A stretch of 64,000 nucleotides of DNA from Kumtagia yinganensis. GTDB lineage: Bacteria; Pseudomonadota; Alphaproteobacteria; Rhizobiales; Rhizobiaceae. The stretch's first letter is position 1, and the number at the start of each line of letters is the position of its first letter. This document shows, in pieces, positions 28,626-37,155 of this stretch. A model generated the notes under the pieces. It was not told the DNA's origin. It did no database searches and worked only from the letters and a program-made list of their open reading frames with translations. The stretch covers positions 1 through 64,000 of the forward strand of contig NZ_JBEBMH010000008.1 in NCBI RefSeq assembly GCF_040081985.1. The letters are read 5' to 3'. The translations under genes were made by a program, and so were the position numbers.

Positions 28626-29531
28626 ATGATCGCAAGCCACGCCGCCCTCGACGAGACTTCACGCCGCCTGATGATGGAAATCGGCCCAGCGTGGGGACAG
28701 GATATTTTAAAGCACCGAGATATCGTGTTGCGCGCATACGGCCCCGTGCTGGAGTGTGCGCCCAAGGGGGGCATTTCGGTCACTCGCGACATTGCATACG
28801 GTCCGCATGCGCGGCAGGTCTTGGACTTGTTTGTGCCTTCAGGCGTGGCCGATGCGCCGGTTGTGGTTTTTGTGCATGGCGGTGTCTTTGTCCGTGGCGA
28901 CAAGCGAGTGAGCAGCGAAGTCTACGACAATGTACTGTACTGGTTTGCCAGACACGGCTTCATCGGCATCAACATCGAGTATCGCCTGGCACCCGAATCG
29001 CAATGGCCAAGCGGAGCCGACGACTTGGGTTTGGCTATAGCTTGGACCCGTGCTGAGGTGGCACGGCACGGCGGAAAACCGGATGCGATCTTCGCCATCG
29101 GCCACTCGGCTGGCAGCACCCATGTCGCTACATATGCGTACGACCCGGCGGCAGGCTACTTCGGGCGAGGCCTCGCGGGCATCGTGCTGCTTTCCCCGCG
29201 CGTCCGCATCGACATTTCGATGGAGAACCCATTCGCAGCGAACGTGCGTTCGTATTTCGGCGACGACGAATCGGTATACGAGGCGCGCTCCCCGGTAACG
29301 CATGCGGCGATCAGTCCGCTACCTGTGATGATTGCGATCGCCGAGTTCGAGAACCCCCTCTTGGATGTCTACGGTTTGGAACTGGCGTATCGCATCGCGG
29401 CTGCACGCCGCCGCGCACCGCGTTTCATGCGTCTCACAGGGCATAACCACATTTCTTTGGTGGCGCACTTCAACACGGTCGAGGACACTCTTGGGCGCGA
29501 GATCAAGGAATTCACGCGTCGCCTTGTCTGA
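28626..29531 (+). CDS. Alpha/beta hydrolase (esterase/arylformamidase-like)
   Basis: 301 residues with the hormone-sensitive-lipase-like layout: oxyanion motif HGG at 84-86 (VVFVHGGVFVRGDK), the stretch INIEYRLAPESQWPSGADD, nucleophile Ser161 in GHSAGS, and the probable catalytic His in TGHNHISLVAHF near the C-terminus. No signal peptide is visible, so it is cytoplasmic. Substrate unknown; kynurenine formamidase-like and carboxylesterase members share this pattern. It is the first gene of the insert that follows the intact rsm22 end, and its codon use looks less GC-biased than its neighbours by eye, consistent with transfer. Confidence 0.87.
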   Translation: MIASHAALDETSRRLMMEIGPAWGQDILKHRDIVLRAYGPVLECAPKGGISVTRDIAYGPHARQVLDLFVPSGVADAPVVVFVHGGVFVRGDKRVSSEVYDNVLYWFARHGFIGINIEYRLAPESQWPSGADDLGLAIAWTRAEVARHGGKPDAIFAIGHSAGSTHVATYAYDPAAGYFGRGLAGIVLLSPRVRIDISMENPFAANVRSYFGDDESVYEARSPVTHAAISPLPVMIAIAEFENPLLDVYGLELAYRIAAARRRAPRFMRLTGHNHISLVAHFNTVEDTLGREIKEFTRRLV

Positions 29532-29866
29532 GACAACGTCTTGATATTCTGGGCTTTGGCAGGTGGGCCGAAGCGAGACGTCGCTCTTAACCGACGACAT
29601 TTGGCTCGTCGTCGCCAGTGGCCCGGAGGAAGGACTGCGTTCGGGTCGGAGTTACGTACCTGAGACGACTTACTTGAGGTCTGTAGCGGACCGGTAGCTT
29701 CCACATTTGATTCTTCGACTACGGGCAGCGGGCGCACGCGCATCATTACCAGCAGCGGTCTGAAATAGACGCCCGACTGTCTAAAAGTGCGATGCGCTCA
29801 GGAAAACTTAGCTACTTGACGAAGTTTTCTCTTGCGTCACCGACAGATCGCGCGATAGTTAGCAGC
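29532..29866. other. Intergenic region upstream of the ArsR gene
   Basis: No gene is supported in these 335 bases. ATCGCGCGAT at 29847-29856 is a short perfect palindrome 11 bases before the ArsR start and could be its operator. A TTGACG at 29816-29821 could be a -35 element, but no matching -10 box is convincing. Confidence 0.4.
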
Positions 29867-30208
29867 ATGGCTAAGCATGATCCGGATCTCTCTCTGCTCT
29901 TCCACGCGCTCGCCGATCCCACCCGCCGGTCGATCCTGACCCGGCTCGCCGCGGGGCCTGCACGGGTGACGGATCTGGCTGGCCCCACCGGGCTGCGTCT
30001 GCCCACGGTGATGCGGCACCTCTCCGTGCTCGAGGAGGCGGGGTTGATCGCCACGTCCAAGGACGGGCGGATACGCACCTGCGCCATCGTGCCCGAGGCG
30101 CTGCAACCGATGCGGACTTGGCTCGACGAGCAGCGGGCCATCTGGGAGGCCCGGCTCGACCGGCTGGACGCTTTTGTGATGAACGTGATGAAGGAACGCG
30201 CAAAATGA
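29867..30208 (+). CDS. ArsR-family transcriptional regulator (AHSA1-linked type)
   Basis: 113 residues with a winged helix: LFHALADPTRRSILTRLAAG, LRLPTVMRHLSVLEEAGLI and SKDGRIRTCAI. There are no metal-binding cysteine pairs, so it belongs to the group of ArsR-like repressors paired with SRPBCC/AHSA1 proteins rather than the metal sensors. Its TGA overlaps the ATG of the SRPBCC gene (30205-30208), showing translational coupling. A longer in-frame start at 29792 exists; ATG 29867 (MAKHDPDLSLLFHAL) fits family N-termini better. Ligand and targets are unknown. Confidence 0.88.
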   Translation: MAKHDPDLSLLFHALADPTRRSILTRLAAGPARVTDLAGPTGLRLPTVMRHLSVLEEAGLIATSKDGRIRTCAIVPEALQPMRTWLDEQRAIWEARLDRLDAFVMNVMKERAK

Positions 30209-31131
30209 ACCTGAACATGGGCCCAAGAAGCACGATCAATGCGGCGCCGGATAATGGGAGCAACCGCTTTGCAACACTGACCTTTGAAAAGGACGTGGCC
30301 GCACCGTTGCCGGTGCTGTGGCAGGCGTGGACGGCTCCCGCCGCGCGGGCAGTGTGGGCCGCGCCCACGTCCTCGGTCACCGTGGAATTCCTGGAGGCCG
30401 ACACGAGGGTGGGCGGACGCGAAGTCTCGCTCTGCAAAGTGGACGGCCAGCCGGACATACGTTGCGAGGTCGGCTGGCTGGCGTTGCAGCCGGCGGCGCG
30501 CAGCGTGAACTACGAAGTGGTCTCGTCCAAGGGCGTGACGAAATCGGCGGCGCTGGTGACGGCGGCTTTCTCAGGCACGGGCGAGCGCAGCCGGCTTGTC
30601 GTGACAGTGCAGCTTTCCTCGCTGGCCGAGGATATGGAGGCAGGCTACCGGCAGGGATTTGGCGCAGGCCTCGATAATCTCGCAGGCGCGGCCGAGCGGA
30701 CGATGGTGCTGCAGCGGGTCATCCGGGCGCCGCGATCCGTCGTCTGGGGCGCGTGGATGAACCCGGAGACGCTGCCGCAGTGGTGGGGGCCGGACGGGTT
30801 TTCCTGCCGAACGACGCGGATCGACCTCAGGACAGGCGGCGAATGGGTGTTCGACATGATCGGGCCCGACGGCACGGTCTATCCGAACCATCACCGCTAT
30901 GGCGAGGTCAGGCCCGAAGAAGGCTTTGGTTATGCGCTGCTGTGGGGTGAGAACGGGCCGAAACATGCCGACGCCTGGGCTTCGTTCGAGGATGAGGACG
31001 GGGCGACGAAGGTGACGTTGGGCATGTTGTTCAGCACCGAGGCCGAGTTCCAGGAGGCGAAGGGTTTTGGCGCCGTGGAACTGGGCTTGCAAACCTTGGG
31101 CAAACTGGAGCGTTTCATCCTATCCCGCTGA
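30205..31131 (+). CDS. Double SRPBCC/AHSA1 (START-like) domain protein
   Basis: 308 residues containing two tandem AHSA1-type SRPBCC domains. The first is about residues 20-155 (TLTFEKDVAAPLPVLWQAWTAP, shown in part as DVAAPLPVLWQAW). The second is about 167-305, beginning VLQRVIRAPRSVVWGAWMNP with PQWWGPDGFSC and GGEWVFDMIGPDG. These domains bind hydrophobic ligands. Usually one domain per protein is found beside an ArsR gene; the fusion of two here is less common. The first domain lacks the PxxxWWGP-type loop and is more diverged. It overlaps the ArsR stop by four bases. Confidence 0.87.
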   Translation: MNLNMGPRSTINAAPDNGSNRFATLTFEKDVAAPLPVLWQAWTAPAARAVWAAPTSSVTVEFLEADTRVGGREVSLCKVDGQPDIRCEVGWLALQPAARSVNYEVVSSKGVTKSAALVTAAFSGTGERSRLVVTVQLSSLAEDMEAGYRQGFGAGLDNLAGAAERTMVLQRVIRAPRSVVWGAWMNPETLPQWWGPDGFSCRTTRIDLRTGGEWVFDMIGPDGTVYPNHHRYGEVRPEEGFGYALLWGENGPKHADAWASFEDEDGATKVTLGMLFSTEAEFQEAKGFGAVELGLQTLGKLERFILSR

Positions 31132-31186
31132 AATGCCGTGACTTCCGTCGGCTTGAGTTGGACTTGTTGAAGAGACCCGCGTTCAT

Positions 31187-31478
31187 GCCGCGTCGCCCGT
31201 TAGCGGCTGCACCGACTGGCCAAGAGCGGCCACGTGCCATGGAAAGACGAAAAATACATTTTTTCGTCGCCGCGGCGCGGCAGGCCGTCCGGCCGCCACG
31301 GGCGCGGGTCATCGCACCGCCGCGAGGCGGCAAGGGCTTGGTGACACCAAAACTCTGCGAGGCGGACGGCAGTGCCGCCGAGCGCCGGCTCAGCAAGCGC
31401 GACGGCGAGCATTTTCGCATCGCCCGGCGGCTGGACTGGGGAGATCCGGTGCAGCAGGATTTCACCGGGAAGAGTTGA
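31187..31478 (+). pseudogene. Degraded second copy of the Rsm22-family 3' end
   Basis: 292 bases aligning with 28084-28373. The reading frame corresponding to the intact protein has a TAG early (after RVAR) and then two extra T residues in the ATTTTTTCG run (ATTTTCG in the intact copy), which shift the frame; the rest, from VAAARQ to DWGDPVQQDF, reads on in a new frame to a TGA at 31476-31478. There is no 5' part of the gene on this side. It is a relic left at the right edge of the accessory insert and should not be annotated as a gene. Confidence 0.85.
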
Positions 31479-31604
31479 GTGCCAAGGGCCGCGCCGTTTA
31501 AGGCAACTCGGTCGATTTTTCGGCAGTGCGGCTAACGAGCGAGTTGTTGTTCCCCAACCATAAACGATGGCTTTCGCACTGGCCGTCGTCGGCTGCGCCC
31601 GATA

Positions 31605-33395
31605 TTAAATCACTACGAAATCCGCATAGGAAATGGTGGGCCGGCCGGTTAGTACCGCAAACTGAATTAAGACGTTGTCGGCGAAGTTGTAGTAGAATAA
31701 TTTGCCCGTGTCGGTTTCATAGACGATGCGGTCGTCATAATCACTATTAATCCCGGTCGTGTTTGCCGTGAAGTCGGTAGGGCGTAGTGGGCCGGTGGCC
31801 AAATTTTCGAATTCGCTGAGTGCCGATTTGGCCAGTTGGATCGTGTCATCGGTGGCCGCGAAATCGGCGATCGTGACAATATTACCGTTCCAGACTAACG
31901 GGTCGGTGAAGAGGAAAACATCCTTGCCGGCGCCGCCGGTGAGCGTGTCCCTGCCGGAGCCTCCATTGAGGGTGTCATTGCCGGAACCTCCGTAGAGGAT
32001 ATCGTTGCCCGCGCCACCGTCGATCCGGTTGTTGACCGCGCTTCCCGAAAGTGTATCGGCGAAGCTCGAGCCGGACAGATATTCGATGGAGGAGAATGTG
32101 TCGCCTGCGGCATCACCTGTGTTTATCGTGGGACTGGTGAGGCTCACCTTCACCGCCGCGCCGGCTCCCGCATAGGATGCGACATCGTTGCCGGTGCCGC
32201 CGATGAGTTTGTCGGCGCCCACGCCGCCGATCAGCGTATCGTTGCCGTCGCCGCCCGTGATCGTATCGTTGCCAGCGCCGCCGCTGATCCTGTTGTTGAG
32301 CGCGTTGCCGGTGAGTGTGTCGGCGAAGTTGGAGCCGGTCAGATTTTCAATGGAGGAGAATGTGTCGCCTGCGGCGTCGCCGGTATTGGTCGCGGGACTG
32401 ATGAGGCTCACCTTCACCGCCGAACTCGCAACCACATAGGATGCGACATCGCTGCCGTTGCCTCCGATGAGTTTGTCGGCGCCCGCGCCGCCGATCAGCG
32501 TATCGTTGCCGTCGCCGCCCGTGATCGTATCGTTGCCAGCGCCGCCGCTGATCCTGTTGTTGAGCACGTTGCCGGTGAGTGTGTCGGCGAAGTTGGAGCC
32601 GGTCAGATTTTCAATGGAGGAGAATGTGTCGCCTGCGGCGTCACCAGTATTGGTTGCGGGACTGATGAGGCTCACCCTCACCGCCGAACTCGCAACCACA
32701 TAGGATGCGATATCGGTGCCGGTGTCGCCGATGAGTTTGTCGGCGCCCGCCCCGCCGATTAGTGTATCGTTGCCCCAGCCGCCGTCGAGAAAATCTTTGC
32801 CAGCTCCGCCGTTGAGATTATCATTGTCATAGACGCCGTAGAGCGTATCGTTGCCATCGGCGCCGACAAGCGTGTCGCTACCCTCTTGGCCCTGAAGCCA
32901 GTCATCGCCGGTACCGCCATTGATCGTGTCGTTGCCCTCGTAGCCGTCCAGATTGTCGGCTCCCGCTCCGCCGGAGATCCTGTCGTTTCCCGCGAACCCA
33001 AAGACGAGGTCTCCAAAGGGCGTGCCTATGATACTGTCGTCGCCGCCGAGCAACAGGCCGAGAAAACCCAGGCTGTTTTGCGCAACCGCGAAATTGGCGG
33101 CGGCGGCGGCAGAGACCGCCAGCCCTGTGATCTTCAACGCTGTGTCGCCCCGCTCTACATACTCGAACGAGGTGATTGTGCCGCCCGACAAGACTCTATT
33201 CGAGTTATTCGTGACGTAATTAAAGCCGTCCCCCTGAAAGCGCATATAAAAATCATTATCATCGTAATATTTTGCGGACGTTGACGTCAAGGATGTAGAT
33301 TCGTAGTACCATAGTGCCCCAACATTAAAGGCGTCGACATACTGACTACTGAAGAAACTCAGCCTATTTGTCGTACCACCAGTAACAACGGCCAT
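31605..33395 (-). CDS. RTX (hemolysin-type calcium-binding repeat) secreted protein
   Basis: 596 residues starting at 33395 with AGGAG before the ATG. The first 115 or so residues have no recognised domain. Then follow many glycine-aspartate nonapeptides (GGAGNDTITGGDGNDTLIGG) that fold as calcium-binding beta-rolls, and a C-terminal section (VWNGNIVTIADFAATDDTIQL) with an acidic, aromatic end (YYNFADNVLIQFAVL) of the sort recognised by type I secretion. There is no N-terminal signal. No ABC/MFP secretion genes are in the window, so export must rely on genes elsewhere. The central part is built from 88-residue (264-bp) repeats. Function could be adhesin, enzyme-less surface protein or bacteriocin-like. 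Confidence 0.9.
   Translation of the reverse strand: MAVVTGGTTNRLSFFSSQYVDAFNVGALWYYESTSLTSTSAKYYDDNDFYMRFQGDGFNYVTNNSNRVLSGGTITSFEYVERGDTALKITGLAVSAAAAANFAVAQNSLGFLGLLLGGDDSIIGTPFGDLVFGFAGNDRISGGAGADNLDGYEGNDTINGGTGDDWLQGQEGSDTLVGADGNDTLYGVYDNDNLNGGAGKDFLDGGWGNDTLIGGAGADKLIGDTGTDIASYVVASSAVRVSLISPATNTGDAAGDTFSSIENLTGSNFADTLTGNVLNNRISGGAGNDTITGGDGNDTLIGGAGADKLIGGNGSDVASYVVASSAVKVSLISPATNTGDAAGDTFSSIENLTGSNFADTLTGNALNNRISGGAGNDTITGGDGNDTLIGGVGADKLIGGTGNDVASYAGAGAAVKVSLTSPTINTGDAAGDTFSSIEYLSGSSFADTLSGSAVNNRIDGGAGNDILYGGSGNDTLNGGSGRDTLTGGAGKDVFLFTDPLVWNGNIVTIADFAATDDTIQLAKSALSEFENLATGPLRPTDFTANTTGINSDYDDRIVYETDTGKLFYYNFADNVLIQFAVLTGRPTISYADFVVI
32041..32760. repeat. 264-bp tandem repeats inside the RTX gene
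   Basis: Marker bases GTGTATCGGCGAAG or GTGTGTCGGCGAAG occur at 32051, 32315 and 32579, spaced exactly 264 bases apart, which equals 88 codons. The two copies at about 32190-32453 and 32454-32717 are almost identical; the copy to the left is more diverged. The near-identity points to recent duplication or gene conversion, and copy number may vary. Confidence 0.88.
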
Positions 33396-33721
33396 TGCAG
33401 CTTCTCCTAAATATTCTGTGACGAGCTATGAAAAAGTGACTCATCGTGTATCGCAAGCCCGTAGGCGTCCTCAATTTTGCAGGTACAGGAATTGAGCGCT
33501 TCACCCTGGGGGGTGAATTCAACGACCGGATGATTTGGCAGCGGACGCTCCTTGCTTTCGCCGCAACCCAACGCACTTTCCAATCCGCTCAGGCTGTTTT
33601 ATGTTCTCGCGGTCGGGTGCGCGGACATTCCGCTGCAGCGAACTCAGAGTGTTGCGGGCACAATGTTACTGTTGGGGGCTGGAGTTCTGTCTTTGTCTGG
33701 AAAGCGGGTGTGGTTTGAGAC
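33396..33721. other. Divergent regulatory region between RTX and LuxR genes
   Basis: 326 bases with no supported gene between two genes that point away from each other. The only clear structure is the 18-base palindrome at 33500-33517, listed separately. Promoters for both genes should be here. Confidence 0.45.
33500..33517. promoter_or_regulatory. Candidate operator: TTCACCC-N4-GGGTGAA
   Basis: A perfect 7-bp inverted repeat with a four-base spacer, total 18 bases, 105 bases before the RTX start and about 205 before the LuxR start. The size and symmetry suit a dimeric HTH protein such as the LuxR-family product encoded next door. Confidence 0.45.
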
Positions 33722-34810
33722 ATGAACCACACGAACCGCGTCGACGATTGTCTGATCGATATGGTATATGCTGCGGTCCTCGGCGAGGCCACGTGGGCCG
33801 ACTTCTTGGCGGAGTTAAGCAAGGCCCTGCCTGGTGGGCGGACGACACTGTTCTACCACGATGCATCCGAGAGAAAAGGCGCGTGGGAACTGAGCTACGG
33901 CTTTGATGAGACGACGCTGTCCGACTACGCGAATTACTATTGCCGCATCAATCCCTGGATGGCCAAGGCGGCGATCAGACAGATCGGACTCGGCGTGGTC
34001 GCTGAACAGATGCTGCCAGCCGCTGATTTCCGGAAGACTGAATTCTACAGCGATTTCTACCGTCGGATGGGAGTACATTCAGCCGTCGGCGTAACCATAG
34101 TCCGCGAGCGCGGACGCTCGTTCCTGCTATCTACGTTGACCAGCCGGGCCGATCCAGACGAAAACAGAATAGCCGCCGATCGCCTGACGATACTCGCCCC
34201 TCACTTGCGCCGGGCATTCAAGCACTTCAGTAGAGACCACACCAGCAAGCAAATAAGCGAGATCGGAGCCCCGCTGTTGGACGCGATCGACATTGGCATG
34301 ATCGTTGTCGGAGAATACGCAGTCGTTAAGTTCACATCCGGCTCCGTTCAAAGCCTTATCGAACAGGGTAGTTGCGTGAGGCTAACCCGCCTTGGTAGGG
34401 CGAAGATCTGTTGTCCGGAGACGGACAGGCTGCTTCAAGCGATGCTCAACCGGACGTATGACGGCTCGGGAGTAGCAAGCGCGATCGTCGGTTCGGTCAA
34501 ACTCACACTCATACGCGTGAACAAGGACCGTTTCTCTGCCTATTTCGAGGGGCCGACAGTGCTGCTGCTGCTGGAGCCTATTGCGAGCGGTCGACGGCGC
34601 CCGACGAATATCAAGCACTTAGCTCTTACCTATGGCCTCACCGCTGCGGAGACGCGGGCGTTGGCGAGTTTGGCAGATGGCAAGAGGGCGAGCGAGATCG
34701 CAGAGACCGCCATGCTCTCGCGAGAAACGATCAGAACACAGATTAAGAGCCTCTATGCTAAGATGGGCGTCGCCAGCCAGCTAGACTTGCTGCGAATAGT
34801 TGGAAGCTGA
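33722..34810 (+). CDS. LuxR-family (HTH) transcriptional regulator, orphan
   Basis: 362 residues. The C-terminal LuxR-type HTH is clear at about 300-358: LTAAETRALASLADGKRASE, then MLSRETIRTQIKSLYAKMG. The N-terminal 280 residues have no domain I can name with certainty; they are not a receiver domain, and are perhaps a PAS-like ligand-binding region. It diverges from the RTX gene with 326 bases between, so autoregulation and control of RTX is a natural proposal. No kinase or LuxI-like synthase is nearby. The sequence is less GC-rich than the core genes by eye. An 8-bp hairpin CGCACTAA/TTAGTGCG at 34823-34858, before a T-rich run, may end its transcript. Confidence 0.85.
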   Translation: MNHTNRVDDCLIDMVYAAVLGEATWADFLAELSKALPGGRTTLFYHDASERKGAWELSYGFDETTLSDYANYYCRINPWMAKAAIRQIGLGVVAEQMLPAADFRKTEFYSDFYRRMGVHSAVGVTIVRERGRSFLLSTLTSRADPDENRIAADRLTILAPHLRRAFKHFSRDHTSKQISEIGAPLLDAIDIGMIVVGEYAVVKFTSGSVQSLIEQGSCVRLTRLGRAKICCPETDRLLQAMLNRTYDGSGVASAIVGSVKLTLIRVNKDRFSAYFEGPTVLLLLEPIASGRRRPTNIKHLALTYGLTAAETRALASLADGKRASEIAETAMLSRETIRTQIKSLYAKMGVASQLDLLRIVGS

Positions 34811-35030
34811 CAGCGAACATTGCGCACTAAGCGCACGACACCGAAAATCTTTAGTGCGAGTTTATTTTGAATATTCACGGATCGATCCCTTTGTGCTTAG
34901 GCTGCGAATTTCCATCATCAGGCCCTTGAGTTGCTTAGCAAATTGTACACGGTGGTTGAGGCGAAGAAGTGTGGTTTGAGGCTGGTCGGCTCTTTGTTTT
35001 TAACGTAAACTGAGAAATGCAGTCGGGCAT

Positions 35031-35741
35031 TCAAACCGAACTGTTGTCGATCCTCTCAAGTAATTCCGGCAATTCCCCAAGATGAGAAAGCTCGCGAAAG
35101 CGCGGCGCACCGACCGGGGGCTCGACATGCTCGAACACCCAGGTCAGCGGATGCGGGACGAAGACGCCCCAGCTACCGGCGAGGATGGCAGGGACCACGT
35201 CGGATTTCAGCGAATTGCCGACCATCATCGCATGGTCCGCGCCGTCGCCGTGGCGGGCGAAGATGCGCTCATAGGTCGACGCCGACTTGTCGCTGACGAT
35301 TTCGACCGCGTCGAAAAAATCGCCCAGCCCGGACTGCGCCAGTTTTCGTTCCTGGTCGAACAGGTCACCCTTGGTGATCAACACGATGCGGTAGAGGCCC
35401 GCCAGCCGCTCGAGCGTCTCGGCGGCGTGCGGCAAGGTCTCGACCGGATGCGATAGCATCTCGCGGCCGGCCTCGAGGATCTGGCCGATCACGGCGGCGG
35501 GCACCCTGCCCTCGGTCACCTCAAGCGCGGTCTCGATCATCGACAGCGTAAAACCCTTTATGCCGAAACCGTAATGCGCGAGGTTGCGCCTTTCCGCTTC
35601 CAGCAGCCGGGCGAGAAGGTCCTTGGGCTCGGCGTGGTCGGCCAGCAACGCCTGAAACCGCTCCTCTGTCAGCCGGAAGAACTGCTCGTTCTGCCAGAGC
35701 GTGTCATCGGCGTCGAAGCCGATCGTCGTCAGCGCGGCCAT
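35031..35741 (-). CDS. HAD-superfamily hydrolase
   Basis: 236 residues with all four HAD motifs: motif I GFDADDTLWQNE (Asp9 and Asp11), motif II VLITKGD, motif III lysine near DLFDQERKLAQSG or SDKSASTYERIF, and motif IV MVGNSLKSDVVPAI. The cap inserts after motif I, as in the haloacid dehalogenase/phosphatase C1 group. It is likely a small-molecule phosphatase of unknown substrate. It is followed on the same strand by the LysR gene, which begins about 1 kb upstream; the two are not obviously one operon since the HAD gene lies downstream of the LysR stop by 58 bases and could be read through. Confidence 0.9.
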   Translation of the reverse strand: MAALTTIGFDADDTLWQNEQFFRLTEERFQALLADHAEPKDLLARLLEAERRNLAHYGFGIKGFTLSMIETALEVTEGRVPAAVIGQILEAGREMLSHPVETLPHAAETLERLAGLYRIVLITKGDLFDQERKLAQSGLGDFFDAVEIVSDKSASTYERIFARHGDGADHAMMVGNSLKSDVVPAILAGSWGVFVPHPLTWVFEHVEPPVGAPRFRELSHLGELPELLERIDNSSV

Positions 35742-35799
35742 CTGATCATCCCTGTGCCGGGGATGGCCTATCGTGCCGCCGGCGGCAAGACAACCGGGT

Positions 35800-36726
35800 T
35801 CAGCTTTCCAGCGACGCCTGCCGCGCCTCTTCCAGAATCCAGTCGCGGAACGCGGCGATGCGCGGATCGTCGGCCGCGGCGGTCGGGTAGGCCAGATGAT
35901 AGGCGAATTCCGGCCTGACCTTGATGCCTAGGTCGAAGGGCCGCACCAGTCGTCCTTCGGACAAGTCGTTGGCGACCATGGAGAAATCGCAGAGCGCCAC
36001 CACGCTGCCCTCGATCGCCGCCTGGATGACATAGGACGAGGAGGCGAACAGCACGCAGCGGCTGTCGTCGAAATCCTCGACGCCGGCGGCCGCCATCCAC
36101 ATTCGCCAATTCGGCCAGGTGACGCCCTGGCGCGACCATTCGATATGGACCAGCGTGTGGCGCAGCAAGTCGCGCGGCACTTTCAGGGGCGGGCCGGATT
36201 TCAGCAGGCGCGGGCTGCAGACCGGAAAGATCACATTGTCGAAAAGCCTATGCGTGGTGACGCCCGGATATTTTCCCATGCCGAAGCGGATCGCGACGTC
36301 CACATCGTCGTGATCGAAATCGCGCAGATCGTAGGAGATGTCGAAGCGCAAGTCCATGTCCGGCCATCTTGCCCGGAACCGGTCGAGCCGCGGCACCATC
36401 CATTTGGAAGCAAACGTCCCGTCCATGGTAAGCTTGAGGTGCGTCAAGCCGCGCGACAGCTTTTTCGCCCGGGCAACGGCCTTGGCGAGCCCTTCAAGCG
36501 CCTCGACCGCCGCCTCGTGAAAAACCGCGCCCGCCTCGGTCAGGCGGATGCTGCGACTGCTGCGGACGAACAGCGCCATGCCGAGTTGATCCTCGGTCTC
36601 CTTGATCTGGTGGCTGACCGCAGCCGGCGTCAGTCCTAGCTCCTCGGCCGCGCGCGAAAAATTCAGGTGGCGGCTGGCCGCGTCGAACACCTTCAGCGCA
36701 CGGGTTCCGGGGATGTGCAGCGTCAT
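35800..36726 (-). CDS. LysR-family transcriptional regulator, GcvA-like
   Basis: 308 residues. N-terminal winged HTH FDAASRHLNFSRAAEELGLT and PAAVSHQIKETEDQLGMALF, followed by a substrate-binding domain with LTMDGTFASKWMVPRLDRF, typical of the GcvA/AmpR-like branch. In that branch the regulators often control the neighbouring divergent gene; here that is a DUF1127 gene 108 bases away. Despite the name GcvA-like, the gcv operon in this window is 25 kb away and has its own riboswitch, so regulation of gcv is not implied. Confidence 0.9.
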   Translation of the reverse strand: MTLHIPGTRALKVFDAASRHLNFSRAAEELGLTPAAVSHQIKETEDQLGMALFVRSSRSIRLTEAGAVFHEAAVEALEGLAKAVARAKKLSRGLTHLKLTMDGTFASKWMVPRLDRFRARWPDMDLRFDISYDLRDFDHDDVDVAIRFGMGKYPGVTTHRLFDNVIFPVCSPRLLKSGPPLKVPRDLLRHTLVHIEWSRQGVTWPNWRMWMAAAGVEDFDDSRCVLFASSSYVIQAAIEGSVVALCDFSMVANDLSEGRLVRPFDLGIKVRPEFAYHLAYPTAAADDPRIAAFRDWILEEARQASLES

Positions 36727-36799
36727 GGCATCTTCAAAGGAAATTTATAGATCGAACAAATATTGCTCGTTTTTCGTTTTCGTTTCAACGGCGTATTTT

Positions 36800-36818
36800 G
36801 AGGCTAGATAATAGCCTC
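36800..36818. promoter_or_regulatory. Candidate LysR operator: GAGGCTA-N5-TAGCCTC
   Basis: A perfect 7-bp inverted repeat with a five-base spacer lies 16 bases before the DUF1127 start and in the gap with the divergent LysR gene. LysR regulators bind dyads containing T-N11-A, and TAGATAATAGCCTC in this area is compatible. Position so near the start codon suggests repression or attenuation of the DUF1127 gene. Confidence 0.45.
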
Positions 36819-36833
36819 TGAAAGGTTTTTGAG

Positions 36834-37064
36834 ATGTCCGCCTTCACCATCGCTGCCAACCGACGCCGGGATACCCGGCTGTCGTCGCTGGCGCTGCGCC
36901 TGCTGGAATCCTTGCACGCGGCGATCTCGCGGCATCAGGCGATCGACGAACTGGCCAAGCTGTCCGACCACGACCTGCAAGACGTAGGGCTGGAGCGCCG
37001 CGACATCGCCGCGCGGATCGACATGGAAATGAGCCGGATCAGCCTGCGGGCGCTTGGGCGCTAG
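36834..37064 (+). CDS. DUF1127 domain protein
   Basis: 76 residues; the C-terminal part has the DUF1127 signature LAKLSDHDLQDVGLERRDIA. Small DUF1127 proteins in alphaproteobacteria have been linked to RNA binding and to phosphate and carbon metabolism, but the role of this one, which has an extended N-terminal half (NRRRDTRLSSLALRLLESLH), is open. It is divergent from the LysR gene and is its likely target. No protein partner is encoded next to it. Confidence 0.85.
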   Translation: MSAFTIAANRRRDTRLSSLALRLLESLHAAISRHQAIDELAKLSDHDLQDVGLERRDIAARIDMEMSRISLRALGR

Positions 37065-37155
37065 GAATTTGAGCGAGAGATCGGGTTAAAACACCGTGTG
37101 GGCAGCGGACTGCCATCCGGGCGCTCGTCGATCATCCCGACAGGGGCCCCGGCAC

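Noticed and set aside
31158..31478. 106-codon frame read as a gene
   Set aside because: It is a frameshifted relic of the Rsm22 3' end, not an independent gene; annotated as pseudogene.
31605..33395. RTX repeats as a possible CRISPR or satellite
   Set aside because: The repeats keep the reading frame and encode the Gly/Asp nonapeptide; they are coding tandem repeats.
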